Source: an uncultured Eubacteriales bacterium
GTDB lineage: Bacteria > Bacillota > Clostridia > Christensenellales > Borkfalkiaceae
NCBI GenBank assembly: GCA_902767225.1
Contig: CACXGN010000005.1
Span: 50,801 to 114,800, forward strand
Length of the DNA: 64,000 nucleotides
Reading direction: 5' to 3'
Part shown: positions 26,510 through 35,321 of the stretch, one piece after another
Layout: every line of letters begins with the position of its first letter
Numbering within the stretch: the stretch's first letter is position 1
Notes under the pieces: model-generated
Databases searched by the model: none
What the model was told of the DNA's origin: nothing
The model's input: only the letters and a program-made list of their open reading frames with translations
Position numbers and translations under genes: made by a program

Positions 26510-26538
26510 TTGATTTTTGTCAAATATTATGGTAGAGT
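26510..26538 (+). promoter_or_regulatory. Promoter of rpmB
   Basis: TTGATT (26510-26515), 17 bp, TAGAGT (26533-26538). A strong AGGAGG site follows at 26571-26576. Confidence 0.5.
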
Positions 26539-26579
26539 ATCTTTGTTAAGATTTTAATCCCAACAGGAGGAATATAAAT

Positions 26580-26771
26580 ATGAGTAAAGTATGCAGCGTT
26601 TGCGGAAAAGGTAAACTTTCGGGAAATCTCGTTTCCCACTCCAACCGCAAGACTCCTACGTCTTTCGAGGCAAATCTTCAAAAAGTGAACGTTAAACACG
26701 CTGACGGCACAGTTAGCAAAGAATACGTTTGCGCAAGATGCTTAAAGAGCGGAAAAGTCGAAAGAGCGTAA
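26580..26771 (+). CDS. rpmB: 50S ribosomal protein L28
   Basis: Ribosomal protein of 63 residues. KVCSVCGKG and CARCLKSGKV give the two CxxC pairs of the zinc-binding form. Between them, SHSNRKTPTSFEANLQKVNV is the usual L28 core. Monocistronic, divergent from the Asp23-like gene, as in many Firmicutes. Confidence 0.96.
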   Translation: MSKVCSVCGKGKLSGNLVSHSNRKTPTSFEANLQKVNVKHADGTVSKEYVCARCLKSGKVERA

Positions 26772-26785
26772 AGCGATAAAATATT

Positions 26786-26812
26786 AAAAGCAGCCTTATG
26801 GCTGCTTTTTTT
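26786..26812. terminator. Bidirectional terminator after rpmB
   Basis: AAAAGCAGCC-TTAT-GGCTGCTTTT with T7 downstream. Confidence 0.85.
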
Positions 26813-26819
26813 GTTGCTT

Positions 26820-27281
26820 TTAGTATAGATATACCGTTTTTGCTGTTATTTTATTATCAGATATCACCGCGTAGCAATATGAAGGGTTCGAATATTTAGT
26901 CATATTCCCGGGGTTAATAAAAGTGATATTATCTACCGTTTCAACAATCGGCGAGTGCGTATGCCCGAAAAGGACGACATTAGCCGATTTTTCTTTCGCG
27001 AAAAGTTTAAGCCTATTTAGCGAATACTTTACCCCGTATCTATCGCCGTGGAGCGCCAAGACTTTAAGACCTTCTATATTAATTTCGATCTCTTCTCCAC
27101 CGCCGTCGCAATTACCTTTCACACGATATATTTTATTCCCGAATTCGCCGATATAATATTCCATATCCCTATAATAGTCGCCCAAATGGATTATATAGTC
27201 GGCGTCTTTCATAATGGGTTTTAACTTATCGATAGCGTCGATATTTCCGTGCGTGTCTGATAATATAAGAAGCGTTTTCAT
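26820..27281 (-). CDS. YfcE/MJ0936-type metallophosphodiesterase
   Basis: Calcineurin-like phosphodiesterase of 153 residues with metal ligands in LSDTHGN, HLGDYYRD, GNCD and GHTHSP. Natural substrate is unknown. It overlaps rdgB by 4 bp, a common Firmicute arrangement. Confidence 0.9.
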   Translation of the reverse strand: MKTLLILSDTHGNIDAIDKLKPIMKDADYIIHLGDYYRDMEYYIGEFGNKIYRVKGNCDGGGEEIEINIEGLKVLALHGDRYGVKYSLNRLKLFAKEKSANVVLFGHTHSPIVETVDNITFINPGNMTKYSNPSYCYAVISDNKITAKTVYLY

Positions 27282-27847
27282 AACAGTTTTTCCTTTAACG
27301 CCTTTATCGCTTTATAGCGGTGGCTGACCGAATTTTTCTCTTCCGCGGTGGCAATCCCCAGCGGCTTATTAAGTTCGTCGCTATAAAATATAGGATCGTA
27401 TCCGAAGCCGTTTTCTCCGCACGGAGCATCAGTGATTTTTCCCTTGCACTCGCCGGTTGCAGAAATAATTTCACCACTCGGAAGGTAATAAACCAAAACG
27501 CAGACAAACTTTGCCGTTCTGTCGGTTTTACCTTGCATGTTTTTTAAAAGAAGTTCAACGTTATGTTTATCGATCCCATCTCCTGCGTATCTTGCGCTGT
27601 ATATCCCCGGCGCGCCGCCGAGAGCGTCAACGCATATTCCGCTATCGTCCGCAAGGGCGGGAAGGTTTAATTCCGTCGCTACGGCTTTTGCCTTTATCAA
27701 CGCGTTTTCGTAAAAGGTTTTGCCGTCTTCAACTATATCTCCGTTAAAGCCGAGTTCTTTACATGATACTATTTCGTATTCCGGCAAAAGTTCGCGAAAT
27801 TCTTTTAATTTATGCGCGTTTCCGCTCGCTAAAACAATTTTTTTCAT
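27278..27847 (-). CDS. rdgB: XTP/dITP diphosphatase
   Basis: House-cleaning nucleotide pyrophosphatase of 189 residues (Ham1/RdgB) that removes XTP and dITP. Motifs: ASGNAHKLKEF, ADDSGICVDALGG, GFGYDPIFY and SHRYKAI. It overlaps rsmA and the phosphodiesterase gene by 4 bp each. Confidence 0.95.
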   Translation of the reverse strand: MKKIVLASGNAHKLKEFRELLPEYEIVSCKELGFNGDIVEDGKTFYENALIKAKAVATELNLPALADDSGICVDALGGAPGIYSARYAGDGIDKHNVELLLKNMQGKTDRTAKFVCVLVYYLPSGEIISATGECKGKITDAPCGENGFGYDPIFYSDELNKPLGIATAEEKNSVSHRYKAIKALKEKLL

Positions 27848-28680
27848 AACCCGTTTTCTTCCATAATTTTACTTAAATTTACGTAATCCTTAGCAGAAAG
27901 CGTTTCGCCGCGGCGTGAAACGTCTATTTCGGAAAGAGTTAAAAGCCTTTCGGCAAGTTCCCTATTTATTCCGTAACTTTTCATAAGGTTATTCACGAGC
28001 ATTTTTCTTCTGTTACCGAACCCGCATTTAACAAGTTTTCTGACGCGGTCAAAATCCGCGTCGAATTTATCCTGTTCGATAGTGATTAAAACTACTGCCG
28101 AATCCACGTTCGGAACGGGCGTGAACATTTCACGGGGGACTTCTTTTATAATTTTAGCACTTCCGCGAAGGTTTACGGCAACGGTTATAGCGCCGTATTC
28201 CGCCGTCCCGACGCTTGCGGCAAGGCGATCGGCAACTTCTTTTTGAACCATGATAGCCATTGCCTTAATATTTTTGCCCTTTTCCAAAAAAAGCGTTAAT
28301 ATATCCGTCGTGATATAATACGGAAGGTTAGCCACCATTATATAGTCTTTGCCGAGTTTTCTTTCGAGCGAGATAAAATCTTCTTTCAATACGTTCTTAA
28401 ATACTATTTCAACGTTGTCAAGCCCGAAAAGCGTTTCGGATAAAACGGGTTTTAACCTTTCGTCTATCTCATAGCCCACGACCTTTTTTGCCGATTTTGC
28501 CAAAAAATAAGTAAGTGCGCCCGCGCCGCAACCTATTTCAAGCACGGTGTCGCTATTTTTAACGCCGGCTTTATTAACGATATCGCTAAGCAGATCTTTA
28601 TCGGTCAAAAAGTTCTGACCGAAAGATTTACTGAACGTAAACCCGTGTTTACTTAAAATCGATCTTAAATTATTTTCCAT
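27844..28680 (-). CDS. rsmA: 16S rRNA (adenine1518/1519-N6) dimethyltransferase
   Basis: rRNA dimethylase (KsgA) of 278 residues. SAM motif I is EIGCGAGALT and the catalytic motif is NLPYYITT; GQNFLTD opens the domain. It starts the three-gene set with rdgB and the phosphodiesterase. No clear ribosome-binding site precedes the ATG. Confidence 0.95.
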   Translation of the reverse strand: MENNLRSILSKHGFTFSKSFGQNFLTDKDLLSDIVNKAGVKNSDTVLEIGCGAGALTYFLAKSAKKVVGYEIDERLKPVLSETLFGLDNVEIVFKNVLKEDFISLERKLGKDYIMVANLPYYITTDILTLFLEKGKNIKAMAIMVQKEVADRLAASVGTAEYGAITVAVNLRGSAKIIKEVPREMFTPVPNVDSAVVLITIEQDKFDADFDRVRKLVKCGFGNRRKMLVNNLMKSYGINRELAERLLTLSEIDVSRRGETLSAKDYVNLSKIMEENGL

Positions 28681-28734
28681 ATTTTACCGAATAATACTTT
28701 GAATAAATTTACTAAAACTTCGCACAATAATAAC

Positions 28735-28773
28735 GTAAGGACGAACTCCTTACCGAATCATTTTACTAATGAT
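28735..28773. repeat. Two adjacent small hairpins upstream of rsmA
   Basis: GTAAGGA-N5-TCCTTAC (28735-28753) and ATCATT-N5-AATGAT (28757-28773) lie side by side in the 127-bp space between the tatD-type gene and rsmA. Their role is unknown. Confidence 0.4.
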
Positions 28774-28779
28774 CAACTT

Positions 28780-28809
28780 AAATAAAGCCGAAGAAATTCG
28801 GCTTTATTT
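28780..28809. terminator. Terminator of the metG-tatD operon
   Basis: A 13-bp stem closed by a GAAA tetraloop (AAATAAAGCCGAA and its complement). It overlaps the last two bases of the tatD-type stop codon. Confidence 0.8.
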
Positions 28810-29572
28810 ATTTTAGTTTAAAAAACAGACGCTTGGCGTTATTCATTATTTTTTCCGAAAGATCGTCAAATTCTAAATTCTTTAATTTCGATAGGCAGTA
28901 GGCGATTATCGGGATATTTTTGGGCTGGTTTATCTGCCCCCTATAAGGCTCGGGCGAAAGATAAGGGCTATCTGTTTCCGTGAGCATCCTATCCGTTGGG
29001 CAATACGCCGCAACATCTTTTACCGTTTTTGAATTCTTAAACGTTACCGTTCCGCCGAACCCTAAATAAAAACGCATATCGAGAAGGATTTTCGCAGATT
29101 CCACACTCCCCGAATAGCAGTGCATAACACCGCCGCATTTACACGGATTTGCCTTTAATATATCGAGAGTATCTTTCATCGCGTCACGCGAGTGAACGGA
29201 AATAGGGAGATTTAGTTTATTTGCAAGTTCGATCTGACTAATAAAGGCGGCTATTTGGCTTTCCTTATCCGTCCCTTCATAATGATAATCGAGCCCGATT
29301 TCACCTATCGCCACGCATTTTGTGCCGACAAGCGGCGTTAAAAGACTTTCAAAAGTTTTTTCGTCAAAATCATAAAGTTCGGTCGGGTGATAACCAACCG
29401 CGTAATACACGCTGTCATAAACTTCCGAAAGGGTTTTTGCCGCCCTTGACGAATTATATTCGCAGCCCATATTTATAACTTTACCGACGCCGTATTTAAG
29501 ATATTCGTCAACAACGGATTTTGCGTCCGAAAATTTTTCGTCATCTAAATGGCAATGAGTGTCGATATACAT
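28808..29572 (-). CDS. TatD-family deoxyribonuclease
   Basis: Metal-dependent hydrolase of 254 residues. Ligands are DTHCHLDD, GEIGLDYH, PISVHSRDA, HCYSGS and TETDSPYLSPEP. Length and motifs are typical. Its start overlaps the metG stop by one base (TAATG), giving the common metG-tatD pair. Confidence 0.93.
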   Translation of the reverse strand: MYIDTHCHLDDEKFSDAKSVVDEYLKYGVGKVINMGCEYNSSRAAKTLSEVYDSVYYAVGYHPTELYDFDEKTFESLLTPLVGTKCVAIGEIGLDYHYEGTDKESQIAAFISQIELANKLNLPISVHSRDAMKDTLDILKANPCKCGGVMHCYSGSVESAKILLDMRFYLGFGGTVTFKNSKTVKDVAAYCPTDRMLTETDSPYLSPEPYRGQINQPKNIPIIAYCLSKLKNLEFDDLSEKIMNNAKRLFFKLK

Positions 29573-31551
29573 TAAAAGATCTGACTTCCGTCTTCTATAT
29601 CGCGTTCGGGAGAAACGAATGAAAGTTCGCCTTTATCGTTTTCCGCGCAGATTATCATGCCCTGACTTTCTATACCGCAGAGTTTAACCGGCTTTAAGTT
29701 TGCCACCATAACAAGTTTTTTGCCGACGAGATATTCGGGCGAATATGCGTGCGCAATTCCGCTGACGACGGTTCTTTGCTCTTCGCCGAGTTTTACCGTA
29801 AGTTTTAAGAGTTTTTTGCTCTTTTCAACCTTTTCGCACGCAATGACTTGCGCGACTTTTAACTGGACTTTCGCAAAGTCTTCTATATCGATAACCGGTT
29901 TATCGCTATGGTCGTGCAATTTAACTTCGGGCTTAACTTGGCTTTCCATTTTACTTTCCTTTTCTTTTTTCAAAAAATCTTCGATTTCTTTTTCTTCGGT
30001 TTTTAGGTCAAGCCTTGGGAATAAGGGCGGGATCGTATTGACCTTTACCCCGCTTTTAAGCCCGCCGAACTTTTTAACGGACGAAAAGTCGCTATAATCT
30101 TCGCCGTTTAACGATAACGCCGAAAGGATTATATTCGGGCATTTAGTCATAAACGGTTTAAGGTAGATAGCCGCAATCCTTATGCACTCTGAAAGGTTAT
30201 ACATAACCGTTTTAAGTTCGGAAATTTTGCTTTCGTCTTTTGAAAGTGCCCACGGCATAGTTTCGTCTATATACTTATTCGCTCTCGATACGAGTTTGAA
30301 TACTTCGGAAAGCGCGTCGGGTGCGTTTAACGCATCCATCGCGGCAACGTATTTATCGTAAACCCCTTCGGCAACGGATATTAAATCTTTATCAAAAGAA
30401 GTTTCCTTTTCTCTTTCCGGAATAATTCCGCCGAAATATTTATTTATCATTGCGATGGTTCTCGAAACAAGGTTGCCGAGATCGTTGGCAAGATCGGAAT
30501 TTATTCTTCCTATCAAATTTTCGTTAGTATATACCCCGTCGGAGCCGAAGGGAATTTCTCTCAATAAAAAGTATCTTAATGCGTCGCTACCGTATCTATT
30601 AACCAACTGCTTAGGATCGGTAAGTTCGAACTTGATTTTATCTTCTTTGCTCTTTGATAGTTTATCGCCGCCGATTAAAAGCCAGCCGTGACCGTAAACT
30701 TTTTTCGGTAGCGGAATATCAAGCGCCATTAAAATCGCCGGCCAAATTATGGAGTGGAAACGGACGATCTCTTTACCCATTAAATGAAGATCCGCCGGCC
30801 AGTATTTTTTGAATAAACTGTCGTCTTCGCTGCCGTAACCTAACGCCGTGATATAGTTAGTTAGCGCGTCTATCCAAACGTAGATAGTATGCTTTTCGTC
30901 AAAGGTAACGGGAATACCCCATTTTATTGAAGTTCTTGAAACGCAAAGATCTTGAAGCCCCGGCTTTAAGAAGTTATTTATCATCTCGTTTACGCGGGAT
31001 TTCGGTTGCAAAAATTCGGGGTTTTCTTCGTAATATTTTATAAGCCTATCGGCATACTTACTTAAACGGAAAAAGTAACTTTCTTCCTTTTCTTTTGAAA
31101 CAGGTCTTCCGCAGTCGGGACACTTTCCGTCTTTAAGTTGGCTATCCGTCCAAAAACTTTCACAAGGCGTGCAATACCAACCTTCGTATTCCGACTTGTA
31201 AATTTCACCCTTATCGTAAAGCGTTTTAAAAATCTTCTGAACGGCTTTTATATGGTAGTCGTCAGTTGTTCTTATGAACTTATCGTAACTAATATCGAGC
31301 GCGTTCCAGATAGATTTTATATCGTCGATAAGCGGATTAACGAACTCTATGGGAGTTACGCCCTTTTCCGCCGCTTTTTTTTCGATTTTCTGACCGTGCT
31401 CGTCTGTTCCCGTCAAAAAGAAAACGTCTTTACCGAGCATTTTTTGATATCTTGCGATACAGTCGCAAATAACCGTGGTGTAGCAATGACCGATATGCCA
31501 GTTTCCGCTGGGATAATAGATAGGAGTTGTAATATAATATTTTTCTTTCAA
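29572..31551 (-). CDS. metG: Methionyl-tRNA synthetase
   Basis: Class I synthetase of 659 residues. The HIGH-type motif is GNWHIGH, KMSKS is KLSKSK, and a zinc knuckle CTPC...CPDC is present. A C-terminal tRNA-binding OB domain (VQLKVAQVIACEKV) completes it. The best start is a TTG at 31551: an AAAGGAG site lies 11 bases upstream, inside a longer reading from a GTG at 31578 that lacks a site of its own. Confidence 0.95.
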   Translation of the reverse strand: MKEKYYITTPIYYPSGNWHIGHCYTTVICDCIARYQKMLGKDVFFLTGTDEHGQKIEKKAAEKGVTPIEFVNPLIDDIKSIWNALDISYDKFIRTTDDYHIKAVQKIFKTLYDKGEIYKSEYEGWYCTPCESFWTDSQLKDGKCPDCGRPVSKEKEESYFFRLSKYADRLIKYYEENPEFLQPKSRVNEMINNFLKPGLQDLCVSRTSIKWGIPVTFDEKHTIYVWIDALTNYITALGYGSEDDSLFKKYWPADLHLMGKEIVRFHSIIWPAILMALDIPLPKKVYGHGWLLIGGDKLSKSKEDKIKFELTDPKQLVNRYGSDALRYFLLREIPFGSDGVYTNENLIGRINSDLANDLGNLVSRTIAMINKYFGGIIPEREKETSFDKDLISVAEGVYDKYVAAMDALNAPDALSEVFKLVSRANKYIDETMPWALSKDESKISELKTVMYNLSECIRIAAIYLKPFMTKCPNIILSALSLNGEDYSDFSSVKKFGGLKSGVKVNTIPPLFPRLDLKTEEKEIEDFLKKEKESKMESQVKPEVKLHDHSDKPVIDIEDFAKVQLKVAQVIACEKVEKSKKLLKLTVKLGEEQRTVVSGIAHAYSPEYLVGKKLVMVANLKPVKLCGIESQGMIICAENDKGELSFVSPERDIEDGSQIF

Positions 31552-31601
31552 AGCAAATAAATCTCCTTTAATTTTCACGTTTATTTTATCACAATTTTAT
31601 T

Positions 31602-31630
31602 TCATATTCAACAATTATAGCGCATAAAGT
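31602..31630 (+). promoter_or_regulatory. Sigma-E-like sporulation promoter of spmA
   Basis: TCATATT (31602-31608) is a perfect sigma-E -35 (KMATATT). After 14 bp, CATAAAGT (31623-31630) resembles the -10 (CATACAHT). It ends six bases before the ATG, with no ribosome-binding site between. Confidence 0.6.
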
Positions 31631-31636
31631 TTTACT

Positions 31637-32188
31637 ATGAACGTAATTTTCGGTGCAGTTGTTATAATTTCGGTTGCCGTGCTTATTATTAAAAATCCCG
31701 AAAACGTGCTATCCGCCATGCTATCCGGCGGCGAAAAGGCGCTTACTCTATCCCTTAAACTCGTTTTTATCTATGCGGTTTGGATGGGAATTTTTGAACT
31801 TTTGGAAAACACGGGGCTTTCGAAAAAAATCGCAAAACTTCTTCGACCAGCAAATAGGCTACTATTCGGCGAACTGCCCGAAAAGGCGAACGACTTTATC
31901 TCTCTTAACGTTTCGGCAAATATTTTGGGGATAAGCGGCGCGACTACGCCTATGGGAATTAAGGCGATAGCCGAACTTGACAAGCATAAAAAAACCGATT
32001 ATGCCGTTACTATGTTTTTCGTGATAAACGCAACAAGCGTTCAGATAATCCCGTCTTCCGTTCTTGCTTTGCGCTCTCAAATGAATTCTGCTAACCCATC
32101 CGATATTATTTTGCCAACGATTCTCGCAACCCTTTTATCTACCATAATTGGAATACTTCTCGTTAAGATCTTCGTTAAAAAAAAGTAA
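31637..32188 (+). CDS. spmA: Spore maturation protein A
   Basis: Membrane protein of 183 residues with about four or five hydrophobic segments, of the nucleoside-recognition (gate) family. SANILGISGATTPMGIKAI is the SpmA hallmark. SpmA and SpmB act in the mother cell on core dehydration of the spore. It is followed directly by spmB. Translation may be leaderless. Confidence 0.92.
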   Translation: MNVIFGAVVIISVAVLIIKNPENVLSAMLSGGEKALTLSLKLVFIYAVWMGIFELLENTGLSKKIAKLLRPANRLLFGELPEKANDFISLNVSANILGISGATTPMGIKAIAELDKHKKTDYAVTMFFVINATSVQIIPSSVLALRSQMNSANPSDIILPTILATLLSTIIGILLVKIFVKKK

Positions 32189-32695
32189 ATGTTCGCGTAT
32201 TTTATTCCCGTTTTATTTTTGGTAGTTTTAATATATTCCGTCATAAAAAAGGTCAAGCCGTATGATGCGTTTACTCTCGGTGCTAAAAAAGCCGTTCCTT
32301 TTGCCGTGTCTATCTTTCCGTGTTTAGTAAGCATATTCGTTTTAACCGAACTTTTTGAAATAAGCGGACTATCCGACGCGTTTACTACCGCGCTTTCCCC
32401 TGTTTTTTCTTTTTTGGGAATACCTGATGAACTAACTAAACTCGTGCTTATAAAACCCTTTTCGGGGAGCGGCTCGCTTGCTCTTTTATCCGAAATTTTT
32501 ACTACATACGGCGTGGATTCGTATCTCGCTCGTTGCGCTTGCGTGATATACGGCAGCAGCGAAACGGTTTTTTATATCGCCGCTGTATACTTTGCGGGAA
32601 ACAAAAAAAGGAACCTTACGGTTCCCATAATAATTTCTCTTATCGCGTCTTTTTTCTCTTGCGTTTTCGCTTGCTTTATATGTAAAATAATGTGA
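32189..32695 (+). CDS. spmB: Spore maturation protein B
   Basis: Membrane protein of 168 residues paired with SpmA. The hallmark is IKPFSGSGSLALL and the later YGSSETVFYIAAVYF. Its ATG follows the spmA stop with no gap, so the two are translationally coupled. Confidence 0.92.
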   Translation: MFAYFIPVLFLVVLIYSVIKKVKPYDAFTLGAKKAVPFAVSIFPCLVSIFVLTELFEISGLSDAFTTALSPVFSFLGIPDELTKLVLIKPFSGSGSLALLSEIFTTYGVDSYLARCACVIYGSSETVFYIAAVYFAGNKKRNLTVPIIISLIASFFSCVFACFICKIM

Positions 32696-32700
32696 AAATA

Positions 32701-32728
32701 AAAAAAGCCGCAAAATTGCGGCTTTTTT
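32701..32728. terminator. Bidirectional terminator
   Basis: AAAAAAGCCGCAA with a direct inverted copy TTGCGGCTTTTTT. It separates spmB from the zinc-ribbon gene. Confidence 0.85.
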
Positions 32729-32739
32729 GTTTTTTGGTT

Positions 32740-33039
32740 TTAACGTCGAACCTGTGTGCCTACCGCAACACTTATTGCAATAACAATAATGTAAATTGCA
32801 ACTTCTACGATAACGCCGATAAGTGCGCCCTTCCCCGTGCTTTTAGCGCGAAGCGGATACTGATCTTTCCATACTAAATATAAAATCAATCCGATAAGCG
32901 GGAAGAAAAAGCCCAAAACGCCGAAACCTACGCTTTTTGCGTCTTCTTCACGAACCGATACCCCTTTAAGCCTACATCCGCAATGCGGGCATATTTCCGC
33001 ATTATCGTTTACTTCTTTGCCGCAAGTTTTACAATACAT
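32740..33039 (-). CDS. Zinc-ribbon membrane protein
   Basis: Protein of 99 residues. An N-terminal double-CxxC zinc ribbon (MYCKTCGKEV...CPHCGCRL) is followed by a short linker and two hydrophobic segments (about 41-57 and 74-93). This is a common small-protein type of unknown function. The ATG at 33039 has an AAGGAG site; a longer reading up to 33096 runs through promoter and operator sequence. It is controlled by the divergent XRE repressor. Confidence 0.8.
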   Translation of the reverse strand: MYCKTCGKEVNDNAEICPHCGCRLKGVSVREEDAKSVGFGVLGFFFPLIGLILYLVWKDQYPLRAKSTGKGALIGVIVEVAIYIIVIAISVAVGTQVRR

Positions 33040-33067
33040 ATTTATCTTTCTCCTTTGGTTTTTTATA

Positions 33068-33096
33068 ATTATATTCCCATTATACTGGGAAGTCAA
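33068..33096 (-). promoter_or_regulatory. Promoter of the zinc-ribbon gene
   Basis: Minus strand: TTGACT (33096-33091), 17 bp, TATAAT (33073-33068). An 18-bp palindrome fills the spacer and touches the -35 box, an ideal place for repression. Confidence 0.8.
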
Positions 33097-33120
33097 GTAT
33101 TTTTCCCATTTTTATGGGAA
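33074..33120. promoter_or_regulatory. Two TTCCCA-N6-TGGGAA operators
   Basis: Identical palindromes TTCCCA-N6-TGGGAA lie at 33074-33091 and 33103-33120, centres 29 bp apart. The first sits between -35 and -10 of the zinc-ribbon promoter. The second ends 10 bp before the XRE start codon. They are very likely sites of the adjacent XRE protein. Confidence 0.8.
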
Positions 33121-33130
33121 GATGTATTAT

Positions 33131-33343
33131 ATGGATAAAAAGATAGAAAGTTTCGGAGAAAGATTCAGATATTTAAGGATCGAAAAGGGACTTAGCCAGA
33201 TAGCGCTAGCAAAAGAACTGCAAGTGAGCAAGTCTGTTATCAGCCTATGGGAACTTGACGGAAGCGACCCAACGCTAACTAACCTTATCAAGATTTCCGA
33301 TTTTTTCAACGTGTCTATCGACTATCTTGCCGGAAAAGATTAA
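33131..33343 (+). CDS. Small XRE-family repressor
   Basis: Protein of 70 residues made only of a Cro/C1-type HTH (LSQIALAKELQVSKSVISLW; YLAGKD end). The ATG at 33131 begins the HTH domain; the longer reading from 33017 goes back through the operators and the other gene. A weak GGGAAG site overlaps the second operator, so binding could also block its own expression. Confidence 0.87.
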   Translation: MDKKIESFGERFRYLRIEKGLSQIALAKELQVSKSVISLWELDGSDPTLTNLIKISDFFNVSIDYLAGKD

Positions 33344-33373
33344 AAAAACGACCGATTTTTTCGGTCGTTTTTT
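33342..33373. terminator. Bidirectional terminator
   Basis: AAAAAACGACCGA / TCGGTCGTTTTTT with a T5 loop, between the XRE gene and thrS. Confidence 0.85.
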
Positions 33374-33389
33374 ATTGTTTAATTTTGCA

Positions 33390-35321
33390 TTAAATCTTTT
33401 TCGTTCTATCTTCTTCGACAAGTCGGGATATAAACGCTTGTTTTTCCATAGCGCCGAGATCGCCTTCTTTTCTGGATCTGACGGAGATATTGCCGGACTC
33501 TGCCTCTTTATCGCCGATAATTACCATATAAGGTATTTTTTCCATTTGGGCTTCTCTTATCTTATACCCTATCTTTTCGTTACGAACGTCTGCCTCTGCG
33601 CGAAGACCCGCAAGCCTTAATTCGTCTACGAACTGTTTTGCGTTTTCCGCCGTTCTATCCGTCAAACTTAAAACTTTGACCTGAACGGGGCTTATCCAAA
33701 GCGGGAAAGCGCCGGCGTATTTTTCTATTAAGAGCGCAAGCGTTCTTTCATAGCAGCCGATAGAACTTCTATGGATGACGAACGGATACTGTTTTTCGCC
33801 GTTTTCGTCAATATAGGTCATACCGAAACTGTGCGCCGCAGCAAAGTCTAACTGAATCGTGATGAGCGTATCTTCTTTGCCGTAAACGTTCTTTATCTGA
33901 ACGTCGAGTTTCGGTCCGTAAAAAGCCGCTTCGTCATCCGCTTCGACGTAATTTAAGCCGATATCGTCTAATATCTTTTTCATAAGCGCTTCCGTTTCGT
34001 TCCACGCTTTATCGTTATCTATATACTTACTCTTATTCGATTTGCCGCGTTTTGAAAAGCGGAAGGTTACGTCTTCACGCATGCCCAAGCACTCTAAGAA
34101 ATAGTAAGACAGATCAAGGCAACGCTTAAATTCGCCTTCTACCTGTTCGGGGGTGCAGACGATATGCCCGTCTGACAGCGTGAACTGTCTTATTCTTATA
34201 AGACCGTGCATTTCGCCGCTGGCTTCGTTACGGAATTCGGTAGCCGTTTCGCTATATCTGCAAGGAAGATCCCTATAACTTTTAAGTCCGTTTTTATAGA
34301 TCTGATACTGGAACGGGCAGGTCATCGGACGAAGAGCCATAGCCTCCGGCGAATTTTCGTCCCCTATTATGAACATTTTATCGCGGTAGTGATCCCAGTG
34401 CCCCGAAATCCTGTAAAGGTCGTTCTTCGCCATATTCGGAGTTTTGGTTATCATAAAGCCGCGTTTTTCTTCTTCGTCTTCTACAAAGCGTGAAAGGATC
34501 TGCAAAATTTTAGCGCCCTTTGGCATTAAGATCGGCAAGCCCTGACCGATAACTTCTTCGGTCATAAATATCCCTAAATCTCTGCCGAGTTTATTGTGAT
34601 CGCGAAGTTTGGCTTCTTCGAGTTTAACGAGATATTCTTCGAGTTCGCTCTTCTTTTCAAACGCCGTGCCGTAAATTCTCGTAAGCATTTTATTCTTTTC
34701 GTCGCCGCGCCAGTATGCACCGGTGATACTCGTTAACTTAAACGCCTTGATCTTTCCGGTAGACGGAAGGTGCGGTCCACGGCAGAAATCGATAAAGTCG
34801 CCCTGCTTATAAAATGATATAACGCTATCCGCGGGAAGTGCGTTTATAAGCTCGATTTTATAAGGCTCGGAAAAATCTTTCATTATCTTTAAAGCGTCTT
34901 TTTTAGAGTAAACGAAACGTTCGATTTTAAGATCGCTTTTGATTATCTCTTTCATTTCGCTTTCGATTTTAACGAGATCTTGCTGGGTTATCGGAGTTTT
35001 AAATTCAATATCGTAATAAAATCCGTTTTCGATAGTAGGTCCTATCGCGAGTTTACTCGTCGGGAAAATATTTTTAACAGCCTGTGCCAAAACGTGAGAA
35101 CAGGTATGGCGGTATACGTCAAGCCCTTCGGCGTCTTTAAGCGTGATTATGTTAAGTTCGCAGTCAGTATCGACTTCGTGCGATAAATCGACCAGCACTC
35201 CGTTCACTTTGCCGCAAACGGCGTTCCTATAAAGCCCTTCCGATATGCTTTTGGCAATTTCGCCGACGGTCATTTTTGATCCAAATTCAATAACAGATCC
35301 GTCTTTTAAAGTAATTTTCAT
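33390..35321 (-). CDS. thrS: Threonyl-tRNA synthetase
   Basis: Class II synthetase of 643 residues. An N-terminal TGS domain (about 1-60) leads to the editing domain with HTCSHVLAQA, the class II core (TRIYGTAFEKK; MTCPFQYQIY; RNEASGEMHGL) and an anticodon-binding domain. The ATG at 35321 has a GGAGGAAG site; the longer reading begins inside the T-box terminator. Expression is controlled by the upstream T-box. Confidence 0.96.
   Translation of the reverse strand: MKITLKDGSVIEFGSKMTVGEIAKSISEGLYRNAVCGKVNGVLVDLSHEVDTDCELNIITLKDAEGLDVYRHTCSHVLAQAVKNIFPTSKLAIGPTIENGFYYDIEFKTPITQQDLVKIESEMKEIIKSDLKIERFVYSKKDALKIMKDFSEPYKIELINALPADSVISFYKQGDFIDFCRGPHLPSTGKIKAFKLTSITGAYWRGDEKNKMLTRIYGTAFEKKSELEEYLVKLEEAKLRDHNKLGRDLGIFMTEEVIGQGLPILMPKGAKILQILSRFVEDEEEKRGFMITKTPNMAKNDLYRISGHWDHYRDKMFIIGDENSPEAMALRPMTCPFQYQIYKNGLKSYRDLPCRYSETATEFRNEASGEMHGLIRIRQFTLSDGHIVCTPEQVEGEFKRCLDLSYYFLECLGMREDVTFRFSKRGKSNKSKYIDNDKAWNETEALMKKILDDIGLNYVEADDEAAFYGPKLDVQIKNVYGKEDTLITIQLDFAAAHSFGMTYIDENGEKQYPFVIHRSSIGCYERTLALLIEKYAGAFPLWISPVQVKVLSLTDRTAENAKQFVDELRLAGLRAEADVRNEKIGYKIREAQMEKIPYMVIIGDKEAESGNISVRSRKEGDLGAMEKQAFISRLVEEDRTKKI

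Noticed and set aside
31552..31578. GTG start extending MetG by nine residues
   Set aside because: The AAAGGAG site lies inside the extension and is well placed for the TTG at 31551.
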